NCBI RefSeq assembly: GCF_032814565.1
Contig: NZ_CP136521.1
Span: 3,134,501 to 3,198,500 of the forward strand
DNA from: Hwangdonia lutea
Lineage (GTDB): Bacteria; Bacteroidota; Bacteroidia; Flavobacteriales; Flavobacteriaceae
Reading direction: 5' to 3'
DNA length: 64,000 bases
Shown here: piece after piece, positions 49,424-58,855 of the stretch
Numbering within the stretch: position 1 is the stretch's first letter
Layout of the letters: the number at the start of each line of letters is the position of its first letter
Translations under genes and position numbers: made by a program
Notes under the pieces: generated by a model
Database searches by the model: none
What the model was told of the DNA's origin: nothing
Seen by the model: only the letters and a program-made list of their open reading frames with translations

Positions 49424-50329
49424 ATGAAATTAACCATTCTAGGCTGTTACAGTGCCACACCACGCGCTCTAAATAATACAACTTCGCAGGTTTTAGAAAT
49501 TAATAATCATATGTTTTTAATTGATTGTGGCGAAGGCACCCAAGTTCAATTACGTAAGCACCGCATTAAATTCAATCGTATAAAACACATTTTTATTTCG
49601 CATTTACACGGCGATCATTTTTTTGGTTTGGTGGGATTGATTTCAACGTTTCGATTATTGACGCGCGAAACCGATTTGCATATTTATGGCCCAAAAGGCA
49701 TCAAAGAAGTGATTACGCTTCAAATGAAATTGGCGGATTCGTGGACCAACTACAAACTTATTTTCCATGAGCTGACCTCAAATAAATCTGAATTGATTTT
49801 TGAAGACGATAAGGTGGAGGTGCATACCATTCCGTTAAATCATCGGGTTTATACCAATGGTTTCCTTTTTAAAGAAAAAGAGGGCGAGCGTAAATTGGAT
49901 ATTGTGGCTGTGGAAGATGCTAATATCGATACCGCCTATTTTAGAAAATTAAAGCAAGGTTTTGATGTAATAAATAGAGACGGCGTTTTAATTGATAACA
50001 AAAAGGTGACTAAACCAGCCAAAAAACCAAAAAGCTACGCCTTTTGTAGCGATACCATGTTTAAAGAAGATATTGTGCCCATTATTGAGAATGTGGATGT
50101 GCTTTACCACGAGTCTACTTTTTTAGAAAAACACGCGAATTTAGCACTAAAAACAAAGCACGCAACCGCAAAAGAAGCAGCTAAAATTGCTAAACTCGCC
50201 AATGTGGACACCTTGGTGCTTGGGCATTATTCAACGCGTTACGACGGTTTGAATGCATTTAAAGAAGAAGCACAAACTATTTTTGATAAGGTTGAATTAA
50301 GCGAAGACGGAAAGGTTTTTAATTTTTAG
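49424..50329 (+). CDS. rnz: Ribonuclease Z
   Basis: A 301-residue metallo-beta-lactamase-fold endoribonuclease that removes 3' trailers from tRNA precursors. The zinc motif is SHLHGDH at 59-65 (H60, H62, D64, H65). The first strand has GCYSATPRALNNTTS, the family's substrate-binding segment; SDT in AFCSDTMFKED supplies the bridging Asp, and LGHYSTRY the C-terminal His. The length fits the short bacterial form. Confidence 0.95.
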   Translation: MKLTILGCYSATPRALNNTTSQVLEINNHMFLIDCGEGTQVQLRKHRIKFNRIKHIFISHLHGDHFFGLVGLISTFRLLTRETDLHIYGPKGIKEVITLQMKLADSWTNYKLIFHELTSNKSELIFEDDKVEVHTIPLNHRVYTNGFLFKEKEGERKLDIVAVEDANIDTAYFRKLKQGFDVINRDGVLIDNKKVTKPAKKPKSYAFCSDTMFKEDIVPIIENVDVLYHESTFLEKHANLALKTKHATAKEAAKIAKLANVDTLVLGHYSTRYDGLNAFKEEAQTIFDKVELSEDGKVFNF

Positions 50330-50332
50330 TAT

Positions 50333-50755
50333 TTATTCATTTTGACAGATAGCCCATTCAATAGCTTCATCTAAAGTATGGCAGCATTTAATGTTGGCTT
50401 TAGAAAACATTTTTTCAATGGCAGCATTGGTATGCGACCAACTGTTGTAATTAACAATGGCGCGCGTATAGGCAATCCCATATTTGGCCTCGGTTTTAAT
50501 CCATGAATTTGGGTCCAGAGAATAGGAGTTAATTTTGTTGGTAATATAAATGAGCTTTTTGGGATTTTGTTTTTTGAAATCGTTATAAAACTTTATAACT
50601 TCTTCAGATATAATATCAATCATTTGATAATTGAAATGTACACCTTCGTGAATTTCAGAAATAGCAAATTGATCTAAAAAATAAAAATTACCAAATGGCT
50701 TTTCTACTTTTTGGTGCTTTAAAATTTTATAATATTTTGAATCCTCAAACTTCAT
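50333..50755 (-). CDS. STAS/SpoIIAA-like small protein, paralog A
   Basis: A 140-residue protein without signal or membrane segments. Key shared features with its neighbour at 50874-51305 are the start MKFE-S-Y-K-LK, the central ITNKINSYSLDPNSW, and the C-terminal HTLDEAIEWA. The order of strands and helices (YFLDQFAISEIHEGVHFNYQ through IAYTRAIVNYNS) is that of SpoIIAA-like STAS proteins. Function is unknown. It converges on rnz with a 3-bp gap. Confidence 0.75.
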   Translation of the reverse strand: MKFEDSKYYKILKHQKVEKPFGNFYFLDQFAISEIHEGVHFNYQMIDIISEEVIKFYNDFKKQNPKKLIYITNKINSYSLDPNSWIKTEAKYGIAYTRAIVNYNSWSHTNAAIEKMFSKANIKCCHTLDEAIEWAICQNE

Positions 50756-50873
50756 TATAGATGTTTATACATCATTAATTTGCATTTTTCTTTAAAATAA
50801 AAAACAAAATACTAAAAACACAAAATAAAATGATGTTTTTGCTATAAACTTTTAGTATAAGGTCAGAAAAACA

Positions 50874-51305
50874 CTAAAGATGCTCAGGTTTTAATTTAAA
50901 CTCTTTTAAACCTTGCATCCAATCAATAGCTTCTTTTAAAGACATACACCGCTTAATACTTGTTTGGGTAAATTTTTTTTCAATGGAAGCATTCATATAA
51001 GTTGAATTGTTGTACATAACAATGGCACTTGCAACAATTAAATCGTATTTTTCTTCAACTTTCTTCCAATTATTTGGATCTAAAGAGTAGTGGTTTATTC
51101 TATTGGATATAAAGCCAATTTTAGGATTGTCTCCATAAAATTCAAAAATCTTTTGGATAACTTGCTCTGCTTTATCCCAATCAAAATGGGTGCCTTCATT
51201 CAATTCAACAACTAGGAATTTTTTACATAAATAATAAGTGCCAAAAGGCATTTCCAACTTGGTAGGTTTTAACGTTTTAAAATATTCTGAATTTTCAAAC
51301 TTCAT
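50874..51305 (-). CDS. STAS/SpoIIAA-like small protein, paralog B
   Basis: A 143-residue tandem paralog of the gene at 50333. Both share MKFE-S-Y at the start, the segment NRINHYSLDPNNW (here about 69-81) and CMSLKEAIDWM near the end, while the first strand region has diverged. Both lack obvious enzymatic residues. The two lie head-to-tail with 118 bp between them and probably arose by local duplication. Confidence 0.75.
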   Translation of the reverse strand: MKFENSEYFKTLKPTKLEMPFGTYYLCKKFLVVELNEGTHFDWDKAEQVIQKIFEFYGDNPKIGFISNRINHYSLDPNNWKKVEEKYDLIVASAIVMYNNSTYMNASIEKKFTQTSIKRCMSLKEAIDWMQGLKEFKLKPEHL

Positions 51306-51442
51306 TTTTTAGGTAAATTAGGGAGACGCAAACATAATAAGAATAAAAATGAATAAGATGGATAAATGTCATGTAATTTCTTAAAATAACAAAAACCAAT
51401 TTAAATCTTCACACTCAAATAAATGAATTAAAACAGGATTAT

Positions 51443-51871
51443 CTATTGTCTTTCACAATAAGCTTTAAACCTTACCAGCCATTTGTCTACCTGTTTTTTA
51501 AATAAACCCGGAAAAAGTTTTGCTATTAGTTTTATAAATAAACCTTTAAATTCTGTATAATCAATTTTTGTGGTCATTTTGGTGTCCTTTTCATTCAAAG
51601 CAGTAAACTTGGAACGCATGGTATTTGTCATGCTTTTATGTTCGTATTTGGCATAAAATTCGTCGGGTAGTTTATTATGGATTATGGTCTCAATTAAATC
51701 AAATTTTTTATAAATTAATTTGGATTTAGCACCAGCTTCTCCCTTTTTTCCGTTTATATGTTCCATACTTAAAAAATCTTTTTGAGATTGTTTTAAAGCT
51801 TCGGGATCTTCAAAATGTTTTGCAATTTCTAACTTAGGTTTCTTAATGTTTATGGTGCAAGTGAATTTCAT
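51443..51871 (-). CDS. SRPBCC (START/Bet v 1-like) family protein
   Basis: A 142-residue protein with the pattern of SRPBCC hydrophobic-ligand-binding proteins: a first strand MKFTCTINIKKPKLEIAKHF, then a central beta meander (KSKLIYKKFDLIETIIHNKL; TMRSKFTALNEKDTKMTTKI), and a long C-terminal helix (LFPGLFKKQVDKWLVRFKAY). The ligand is unknown. It lies 12 bp downstream of the DUF3784-like gene on the same strand, so they are co-transcribed. Confidence 0.82.
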   Translation of the reverse strand: MKFTCTINIKKPKLEIAKHFEDPEALKQSQKDFLSMEHINGKKGEAGAKSKLIYKKFDLIETIIHNKLPDEFYAKYEHKSMTNTMRSKFTALNEKDTKMTTKIDYTEFKGLFIKLIAKLFPGLFKKQVDKWLVRFKAYCERQ

Positions 51872-51883
51872 TTTATTATGTTT

Positions 51884-52183
51884 TTATTGCTTTGGCGCAT
51901 TTATGAGTGTATAAAGCAAACCAAAAAATATGATTATTACGTCAACTAAAAGTCTGTATAAAAGCATTGTTTCTATAACGTAGAAAACAACACTTGCCAC
52001 TATCAGCAAAGCACCAATAATTATTAATCCGTTGTGCAAAAAGGTTGAAAACTTTTTAATATCAATGTTCCTTTTTTCTTCGGGAGTCATGGTATTGTAA
52101 CCCGCAATTAAGTTTGGGTATTTTTTAACTAAAACACCACAAATAATAAAAATGGCACCCACAAGCACTTCTACAAAAAGCAT
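51884..52183 (-). CDS. DUF3784-like small membrane protein
   Basis: A 99-residue protein from ATG 52183 (MLFVEVLVGAIFIICGVLVK). An upstream in-frame ATG at 52243 would overlap pdxH and add 20 hydrophilic residues, so I reject it. Three hydrophobic helices (about 2-18, 50-70, 74-94) and the conserved KKYPNLIAGYNTMTPEEKRN between the first two match the DUF3784 pattern. Function is unknown. It is divergent from pdxH. Confidence 0.8.
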   Translation of the reverse strand: MLFVEVLVGAIFIICGVLVKKYPNLIAGYNTMTPEEKRNIDIKKFSTFLHNGLIIIGALLIVASVVFYVIETMLLYRLLVDVIIIFFGLLYTLINAPKQ

Positions 52184-52237
52184 TTTACGTAAATTTGAAT
52201 ACTTAAAGTTACAATTTATTTCAATTAAATTTAGGTT

Positions 52238-52885
52238 ATGCAAAAGGATTTAGGCGATTACAGAAAATCTTACGAAAAAGGAGAGCTGCTTTTGGTAAAC
52301 GTACCGGAAAACCCCATGGAATTGTTTCAAAAATGGTTTTTTGAGGTCGATAGGTTTTTTGCTGAAGATGAAACCAATGCGATGACAATTTCCACCCTTG
52401 GAACAGATGGTTATCCAAAGAATAGGGTCGTGCTGCTTAAAAAATATACTTACGAGGGCTTTATATTTTATACGAATTATGAAAGCGAAAAAGGCAGAGC
52501 CATTGCACAAAACCCGAAGGTGTGTTTATCGTTTTTTTGGCAAGGTGCCGAAAGGCAAATAATTATAAAAGGGAAAGCTGAAAAGATTGCCGAAAATTTA
52601 AGCGATGGTTATTTTGAATCCAGACCACGGGGGAGTCAATTGGGTGCCCTGGTGTCAAACCAAAGTGAAGCTATTGAAAGTCGCGATTTTATTGAAGACA
52701 AATTACAAAAGTTAGAACAAGAATATGAAGGCAAAGAGATTCCTAGACCAAAATATTGGGGCGGTTATATTGTAAAGCCTGTTGAAATTGAATTTTGGCA
52801 AGGGCGTCCAAACCGATTGCACGACAGAATACGCTATAAATTACAAAGCGATTATAACTGGAAGATAGATCGATTATCTCCTTAA
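52238..52885 (+). CDS. pdxH: Pyridoxamine 5'-phosphate oxidase
   Basis: A 215-residue FMN enzyme that oxidises pyridoxamine or pyridoxine phosphate to pyridoxal 5'-phosphate. The FMN-binding segment PKNRVVLLKKYTYEGFIFYT (about 65-84), NYESEKGRA, the SNQSEAIESR region and the C-terminal substrate signature EFWQGRPNRLHDRIRY (about 186-201) are all present. The length matches the family. Confidence 0.96.
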   Translation: MQKDLGDYRKSYEKGELLLVNVPENPMELFQKWFFEVDRFFAEDETNAMTISTLGTDGYPKNRVVLLKKYTYEGFIFYTNYESEKGRAIAQNPKVCLSFFWQGAERQIIIKGKAEKIAENLSDGYFESRPRGSQLGALVSNQSEAIESRDFIEDKLQKLEQEYEGKEIPRPKYWGGYIVKPVEIEFWQGRPNRLHDRIRYKLQSDYNWKIDRLSP

Positions 52886-53002
52886 AATATAAACATATCG
52901 CTTATTTTTACTACAAAAAAATACATTTTATCGATGAAATACATTTAACAACGACAAATAACGTGTTTTTCATCGATTTTAACATTTAATTAACATTTAC
53001 TT

Positions 53003-53052
53003 ATAAGTAGGCTGTTAAATTTACGGCACCAAATCTAAATTTACCTACTTAT
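53003..53052 (+). promoter_or_regulatory. Inverted repeat able to cover the start of the CAP-domain gene
   Basis: ATAAGTAGG at 53003-53011 is exactly complementary to CCTACTTAT at 53044-53052, which includes the first two bases of the start codon at 53051. In mRNA these arms could form a 9-bp stem around a 32-nt loop and limit initiation. It may be chance. Confidence 0.35.
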
Positions 53053-53545
53053 GAAGTTATTACAAAAGCTGCCATTATTGGCATTGTTTGCTATGTTGAC
53101 ATTTTCTTGTTCAACCGATAGCATGGATGAAAAAGCAGATTTACTTGTTGAAAACTTAGTTGTACCGCCTACAAAAACAATTGAGACAGAAACTTTAGAA
53201 CTTATTAATAATCACAGATTATCATTGGGCTTAAATCCTTTAGGTGATTTAAAAATTGTAAAATCAGTGGCTTTCAGCCATACCGATTATATGGTTGATA
53301 AAGAAGAAATATCCCATGATAATTTTTATACGCGCAGCAACTATTTAAAAGCCAATGCTGGCGCTAAAAAAGTATCTGAAAATGTGGCTTACGGCTACAG
53401 TAGTGCCGCGTCTGTGGTTAAAGCGTGGCTTAAGAGCGACGGACACCGTGCCACAATTGAAGGCGACTTTACAAACTTTAATATATCGGCTGAAAAAAGT
53501 GCCGAAGGAAAATGGTATTACACTAACATTTTCATTAAAAAATAA
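53051..53545 (+). CDS. CAP/SCP-domain lipoprotein
   Basis: A 164-residue lipoprotein with signal LALFAMLTFSC (predicted lipidated Cys20). The CAP domain runs from about 45 to the end: ETLELINNHRLSLGLNPL, the His-containing FSHTDYMVDKEEISHDNFYT, SENVAYGYSSA, then AWLKSDGHRATIEGDFTNFN and WYYTNIFIKK. The paired His and Glu residues of the CAP cavity are present. Such proteins are exported and act on or bind envelope or external ligands, with unclear function. A terminator lies about 135 bp downstream. Confidence 0.9.
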   Translation: MKLLQKLPLLALFAMLTFSCSTDSMDEKADLLVENLVVPPTKTIETETLELINNHRLSLGLNPLGDLKIVKSVAFSHTDYMVDKEEISHDNFYTRSNYLKANAGAKKVSENVAYGYSSAASVVKAWLKSDGHRATIEGDFTNFNISAEKSAEGKWYYTNIFIKK

Positions 53546-53679
53546 CATTGTTTTTATAAACAATTACAACATAACCTTTTATTTACTCTTTTAGTACATG
53601 CTGTATTAGGCATACAGCACAGGTAATTAATTGGTTATTTTTTAATAACTATGTAGTTATTGAATTTAGCTTTAGGTAT

Positions 53680-53713
53680 AAAATCCTCTCGGTTTTCGGA
53701 GGGGATTTTTTTT
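53680..53713. terminator. Intrinsic terminator downstream of the CAP-domain gene
   Basis: AAATCCTCTCGG faces CGGAGGGGATTT around TTTT with one G-T pair and a small mismatch, followed by eight T. It lies between the convergent CAP-domain and beta-propeller genes. Confidence 0.7.
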
Positions 53714-53801
53714 GATTTATTTTTAAAAATAAAAGCACTAATTTGATAAACTAGTTACTTTTTATTTAAACATAAAACTTTTATGATGTGTTAGTATTAT
53801 T

Positions 53802-54842
53802 TTACTGTTTTAAGAATTTTAAGGTATCTCCGTTATCAAATTTAATAAAGTATAGACCATTATTTAGGTTTTGAATGTCAATATTTTCATTTAAAGATAT
53901 GGTACCACTGCTTTGTTTTGCTCCTAAAATATTGTAAATGGTATAAGTTTCTTTTTGGGTTAACCCTAAAATATTAATAAAACCAGTAGAAGGATTTGGT
54001 AAAACGGTTAAATTATTCTTCAATCTGTTTTCACTTATTGATAAACTCGATAAATTAAATTTTGACACTTTGTTTCCTCTGAATTCAGCATAATACAGAT
54101 CGGTTCCATTCACTTCCATTTCATAACAGCCTTGTAACCCGGTTACAACATCGATTGGTGTTGCAGGTGAAGTGGCTGTTATATCTATTTTAGAAATCTT
54201 AAGATTGTTAGCTATAAATAAATCATTTCCATTTAAAGTTAACCCCCAAGGATTTGTAATTCCTGTAACAACATCGGTTGGGGTTGGCGTTGATACGGAA
54301 ATATCAATTTTAGATACTTTATTGCTACCATATTCTGCGATATATAAATCGTTTCCGTTTAGGACTAAATCGAAAGGATTGTTAAGCCCTGTAACAACAT
54401 CAATAGGTGTTGGTGAGCTTGCGGTAATGTCTATTTTAGAAATCTTATTGGCATATACTTCCGCAATATAAAGGTCGTTTCCGTTCAAAGCTAATCCATA
54501 AGGATAATTGAGTCCCGAAACTAAAACAGACGCTGTTGGTGTACTTGCCGATATATCTGTTTTATAAATATTTCCACCTGATGCTGTAAAAAGATCATTT
54601 CCATCCATTTCAATATATCGGGGGTTGTTAATATATACCACTTGTACTGCAGTAGTTGGTGTTGGTGCAGATATATCTATTTTGAAAAGACCTCCACCGT
54701 CTGATGCTGTTATGTATAGATCGTTACCATTGATTTTTAAACCAAAAGGTTCAGCGATATACGTTACATCGGTAGACGTTTGGGCATTAAAGTTAAATGT
54801 ACTTAAAAGCAATACAGCGATAAAAAAATATAGTTGTTTCAT
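53802..54842 (-). CDS. Secreted beta-propeller protein with T9SS type A sorting domain
   Basis: A 346-residue protein with a signal peptide (MKQLYFFIAVLLLSTFNFNA). About six repeats of roughly 40 residues run from 25 to 275, each with the pattern GLxLNGNDLYIAE...KISKIDI...PTPxDVVTG; they form an NHL-type propeller. The C-terminal 70 residues (TVLPNPSTGFINILG, YNILGAKQSSG, NNGLYFIKFDNG) are a type A Por secretion tail, so the protein is exported across the outer membrane by the type IX system and probably attached to the surface. The propeller's target is unknown. Confidence 0.88.
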   Translation of the reverse strand: MKQLYFFIAVLLLSTFNFNAQTSTDVTYIAEPFGLKINGNDLYITASDGGGLFKIDISAPTPTTAVQVVYINNPRYIEMDGNDLFTASGGNIYKTDISASTPTASVLVSGLNYPYGLALNGNDLYIAEVYANKISKIDITASSPTPIDVVTGLNNPFDLVLNGNDLYIAEYGSNKVSKIDISVSTPTPTDVVTGITNPWGLTLNGNDLFIANNLKISKIDITATSPATPIDVVTGLQGCYEMEVNGTDLYYAEFRGNKVSKFNLSSLSISENRLKNNLTVLPNPSTGFINILGLTQKETYTIYNILGAKQSSGTISLNENIDIQNLNNGLYFIKFDNGDTLKFLKQ

Positions 54843-54957
54843 AATTAATATGTTTATTCAATTTTAACTTATAAACAGCTAGTAATTTGTTTGCGTTAAG
54901 AAATACTAAAAAAATTCCTTTTGATGATTTTTAAAGGCTAAGGAGTTCAGCCTTAAG

Positions 54958-56877
54958 TTATTCCATTTTAACCACAATAAATTGCGTGCGTCTGTTTAAC
55001 TCATGTTGGGCTTCGGTACAATTTTTAGTGCCGTCGCAATCGTTGGTTAGTTTTTGTTCTCCAAAACCGTTGTATTCGGTTATTCTTGAAGCATCAACAC
55101 CATGATCAATTAAATACTTGTACGTGGCATTGGCTCTGTCTTTCGATAGTTTATCGTTGTATGCCGATGGTCCTCTAGAATCGGTGTGCGATTCAATTTT
55201 AATTACCATATTGGGGTATTTGTTCATCATTAAATCAACAATTCTATCTAACTCCGCAGTACCATCACGACGGATGTCATATTTATTAAAATCGAAGTAA
55301 ATAGGGTAGAGCTCGGTTATTGGCAATTCTTTTTTTGCAACAGGGTTTAAAACAAAATTGGCTTTTATGCGCGTTACACTGTTTTTAATGCCTTTGGTAG
55401 TTACCGTTCTAGAATCATCAATATAATTGTCTTTTTTGGTATTTAATTTATAATCGGTATCTCTATCGATATTGATTTCAAAATGGCCGTTTTCATCGGT
55501 TTGTAAATCTGCAATTTTGTTGTCGTTGCCATCCAACAAGGTCACCACCGCATTTGGTACGGGTTCATTTGTAGTAGCATCAGTAATGGTGCCTTCTATT
55601 TTTAATTGCGGAATTCTGTCGTAGGCATAAATATCGTCGCCACCAACGCCGCCCGCTCTATTGGATGCAAAGAAACCAGACAGTCCGTCTTCATTCATAA
55701 AAAATGAAAAATCGTCTTTATTTGAATTCACCGGAACCCCCATATTTATTACGCTTTTAATGTGGTTGTTCTCATCTGAAACCGTTCCGAAAATATCCAA
55801 CATGCCTAAACCTGCATGTCCGTCAGATGAAAAAAACAGAGCATTTTCGCTATTTACAAACGGAAACATTTCGTTTTTATCGGTGTTTACTATAGAGCCT
55901 AAATTTTGTGGTGCTCCAAAAGAACCGTCAGCATTAATATCTACGTAATAGATATCCGACCCTCCAAAGCCACCGGGTTTATCCGAAGTGAAATACAATT
56001 TTGTATCGTCGTTATTTAGCGCGGGGTGCCCGTTTGAATAAGTATTGCTATTAAAACTCAGGGCTTCCACATTGGTCCAATTTCCATCAACTATTGTGGC
56101 TTTATAAATATTTAAATGAGTAACACCTGCATCATCTTTCCCCAGAACATTTTTGTTAAAATCGTTTCTTGAAAAATACATGGTTTTGCCATCTTTGGAA
56201 ATGGTTAAAGGGCCATCGTGATATACGGAATTGATATCGCCTTTTATTTTAGATTTATGATTTACAATGCTATCGCTACGATTTGCTGCGGTGTAGATAT
56301 CTAAAAAAGGCTCCTCGTTCCAACCATAAATGTGTTTTGTTGAAACGCCTAAATCTTTTGATGAAGCAAAATAAATTGTACCATCTTTCTCGAAAGCACC
56401 AAAATCGCTGTACTTTGAGTTGAAGTTAACATCGGCCAAAAAGTACTGCTGTTTGGCATTATAAATAGAAGTTATAAAGTCACTATCTTTTAAATACCTA
56501 TCTTTTTTAATAATTCCGCCAGCTTCCTTAAAGCGTTTTAACCATGTGCGGGATGCTTTATAGTCTTTTATACCTCTAAGAGCTTGTGCATAATTGTAAT
56601 AATATTCAATAGGAACATGCGCTTGTTGAACGGCTTTTTGGTAATATACAACAGCACTATCGGGGTTTCTCATATAAGCGTAACTATCGGCCAATTGTCT
56701 GGTTGCGTATTGGGTATTAAAATCTTTTTCAATAAGATGATGATACACTTTTGCTGCACTTACAAAAGAAAATTTATTGAATAAATTATCCGCTTTTTTC
56801 TGGGAACCATATTGCGCCGAAGCCGTAAAACTTAGCAATAATATAGCGCAGGTTAGAATGTGGTTTTTTGTTTTCAT
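54958..56877 (-). CDS. OmpA family protein with PD40 propeller, copy 2
   Basis: A 639-residue envelope protein. Signal peptide 1-21 (ending ASAQ); TPR-like helices about 25-120 (FNKFSFVSAAKVYHHLIEKD); PD40/WD40-like beta-propeller about 150-420 with repeated DDTKLYFTSDKPGGFGGSDI-type blades; carboxypeptidase-regulatory-like domain about 425-505; C-terminal OmpA domain about 520-639 (YFDFNKYDIRRDG; IESHTDSRGPSAYNDKLSKD). The OmpA domain binds peptidoglycan. It is a tandem paralog of the gene at 56921-58837, which it follows by 43 bp. Confidence 0.93.
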   Translation of the reverse strand: MKTKNHILTCAILLLSFTASAQYGSQKKADNLFNKFSFVSAAKVYHHLIEKDFNTQYATRQLADSYAYMRNPDSAVVYYQKAVQQAHVPIEYYYNYAQALRGIKDYKASRTWLKRFKEAGGIIKKDRYLKDSDFITSIYNAKQQYFLADVNFNSKYSDFGAFEKDGTIYFASSKDLGVSTKHIYGWNEEPFLDIYTAANRSDSIVNHKSKIKGDINSVYHDGPLTISKDGKTMYFSRNDFNKNVLGKDDAGVTHLNIYKATIVDGNWTNVEALSFNSNTYSNGHPALNNDDTKLYFTSDKPGGFGGSDIYYVDINADGSFGAPQNLGSIVNTDKNEMFPFVNSENALFFSSDGHAGLGMLDIFGTVSDENNHIKSVINMGVPVNSNKDDFSFFMNEDGLSGFFASNRAGGVGGDDIYAYDRIPQLKIEGTITDATTNEPVPNAVVTLLDGNDNKIADLQTDENGHFEINIDRDTDYKLNTKKDNYIDDSRTVTTKGIKNSVTRIKANFVLNPVAKKELPITELYPIYFDFNKYDIRRDGTAELDRIVDLMMNKYPNMVIKIESHTDSRGPSAYNDKLSKDRANATYKYLIDHGVDASRITEYNGFGEQKLTNDCDGTKNCTEAQHELNRRTQFIVVKME

Positions 56878-56920
56878 TGGGACGATATTTTAAACACAAT
56901 TAGGTTAGAATTGTGTGGTT

Positions 56921-58837
56921 TTATTCCATTTTTACAACTATAAATTGAGTACGTCGGTTTAATTGATGTTCTTCCGCTTCGCATTTTTGTCCATCTACGC
57001 AACCATTGGTTAATCGGCGCTCTCCAAATCCTTGGTGCTCTGTAATTCTTTCAGGATTTACACCTTTCGAAACTAAATATTCGTAGGTTGAATTTGCTCG
57101 ATCTATCGACAGTTTATCGTTATAGGTTAATGCACCTCGAGAGTCGGTGTGCGATTCAATTCTAATCACCATTTCTGGATAATCATTCAACATTAAATTC
57201 ACAATTTTATCCAGTTCTAAAGCTGCATCTTCTCTGATGTTGTGTTTATCAAAATCAAAATAAATCGTATTTAATTCTGCAAGTTTTACAACATTTGGCT
57301 TAGGGTTAAGCAATAAGTTTGCTGTAATTGTTGTAAGTTCTGTTTGTAGATTTTTTGAAGTAAAGGTGCGATAATCGTCAATGTATTTATCTTGACCTCC
57401 TACAATTTTGTAATCTTGATTTCTGTCTATATTTATTTGATAGAATCCGTTTTCATCGGTTTCCATATACGCAATTTCATTGTCTTTATCATCGTATAAT
57501 GTAATTTTAGAATTGGCAATAGGTTTTGCGTTAATGGCATCGGTTACTACACCTTCAACTTGCATGATTGGTTCTCGGTAATAGGCATAAATATCGTCAT
57601 CGCCACGGCCACCTCTTCGGTTTGAAGCAAAATAACCCGTAATTCCGTTGGGATTCATGGTAAATGAAAAATCGTCTTTATTGGAATTAACCGGAATACC
57701 TAAATTTACAACATCAACAAAATCACCATTTTCGCCCTTAATGGTGGCGAATACATCGAGCAGGCCTAGGCCCACATGCCCGTCGGATGAAAAGAACAGG
57801 ACATCTTCTTGGTTTATAAATGGGAAGCCCTCTGCATTTTCGGTGTTAACCACATTACCAACGTTTTGGGGTTCGCCCAAAGTACCGTCGGGGTTAATAT
57901 CTACCACATAAATATCCGATCCGCCATAACCACCGGGTCTGTCGGATGCAAAATATAATTTGGTGTCGTCTTTATTTAATGCGGCGTGTTGGGTGGAAAA
58001 ATCGTCGCTGTTAATTGGCAGGTCTTCAATGTTTGTCCAAACGCTGTCTTGTAAAGTGGCCCTATATATTTTCATGGCGGTTAAGCCGCTATTGTCCCTT
58101 TTCCTTACTTGGTCCTTATAATTATTTCTTGAAAAATACATGGTTTTGCCATCTTTGGTAATGGTAACCGGCCCATCGTGGTAAATGGAATTGACATCGC
58201 CTTTTAGCTTTCCGGTGTAATCTACATTTCTTCGCGAGCCCACTTTGGCCACGTAAACATCTAAAAAGGGTTGTTCGTTCCAGCCATACAACCGTTTAAC
58301 GGCAACACCTTCATCTCTCGAAGATGCGAAATATACTTTCCCATCGTGCTCAAAAGCTCCAAAATCGCTATATTTTGAATTGAAGCGTACGCGATCTAAA
58401 AAGTATTGCTGTTTGGCGTTAAAAATGCTTGTAATAAAATTGGCATTTTTGGAAAAATCGTTAGCATTTACAACGCCTCCGGAATCTTTAAAACGCTTCA
58501 ACCATATTTGGGATTCTTTGTATTTTTTAATACCACGAAGCGATTGGGCGTAGCTATAGTAATACTCGATGGGTACATTGTCTTGCTCAACCACTTTTTT
58601 ATAATATCGGGAAGCTCTTTGCGGATTCCTTAAATAAGCATAACAATCGGCTAACTTTCTAGTAGCGTAATCTTTATTATAGTTTTTTTCAATAAGATCT
58701 TGATAAAGCTCTGCGGCTTTTACAAAAGAGAATTTATTGAATAAGGTATCAGCCCTTTTTTGTTTTCCTTGTTGGGAAAAAACAGAAAAGCTGAGCATTA
58801 AAGCTAAACAAATTACTATGTGGTTTTTTAGTTTCAT
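56921..58837 (-). CDS. OmpA family protein with PD40 propeller, copy 1
   Basis: A 638-residue paralog of the preceding entry with the same layout: signal peptide; TPR-like part (FNKFSFVKAAELYQDLIEKN); propeller blades such as DTKLYFASDRPGGYGGSDIY; a carboxypeptidase-regulatory-like domain near 425-505; and an OmpA domain (YFDFDKHNIREDA; ESHTDSRGALTYNDKLSIDR). It starts 18 bp after the PorP/SprF-like gene and so belongs to the adhesin operon. In gliding flavobacteria, proteins of this type accompany SprB/SprF pairs, probably linking the export or adhesin complex to the cell wall. Confidence 0.93.
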   Translation of the reverse strand: MKLKNHIVICLALMLSFSVFSQQGKQKRADTLFNKFSFVKAAELYQDLIEKNYNKDYATRKLADCYAYLRNPQRASRYYKKVVEQDNVPIEYYYSYAQSLRGIKKYKESQIWLKRFKDSGGVVNANDFSKNANFITSIFNAKQQYFLDRVRFNSKYSDFGAFEHDGKVYFASSRDEGVAVKRLYGWNEQPFLDVYVAKVGSRRNVDYTGKLKGDVNSIYHDGPVTITKDGKTMYFSRNNYKDQVRKRDNSGLTAMKIYRATLQDSVWTNIEDLPINSDDFSTQHAALNKDDTKLYFASDRPGGYGGSDIYVVDINPDGTLGEPQNVGNVVNTENAEGFPFINQEDVLFFSSDGHVGLGLLDVFATIKGENGDFVDVVNLGIPVNSNKDDFSFTMNPNGITGYFASNRRGGRGDDDIYAYYREPIMQVEGVVTDAINAKPIANSKITLYDDKDNEIAYMETDENGFYQINIDRNQDYKIVGGQDKYIDDYRTFTSKNLQTELTTITANLLLNPKPNVVKLAELNTIYFDFDKHNIREDAALELDKIVNLMLNDYPEMVIRIESHTDSRGALTYNDKLSIDRANSTYEYLVSKGVNPERITEHQGFGERRLTNGCVDGQKCEAEEHQLNRRTQFIVVKME

Positions 58838-58855
58838 TTATACAATAATTTCTTG

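Noticed and set aside
52184-52243. Longer N-terminus for the DUF3784-like gene starting at 52243
   Set aside because: It would overlap pdxH and add a hydrophilic stretch before the first membrane helix. ATG 52183 gives a typical start.
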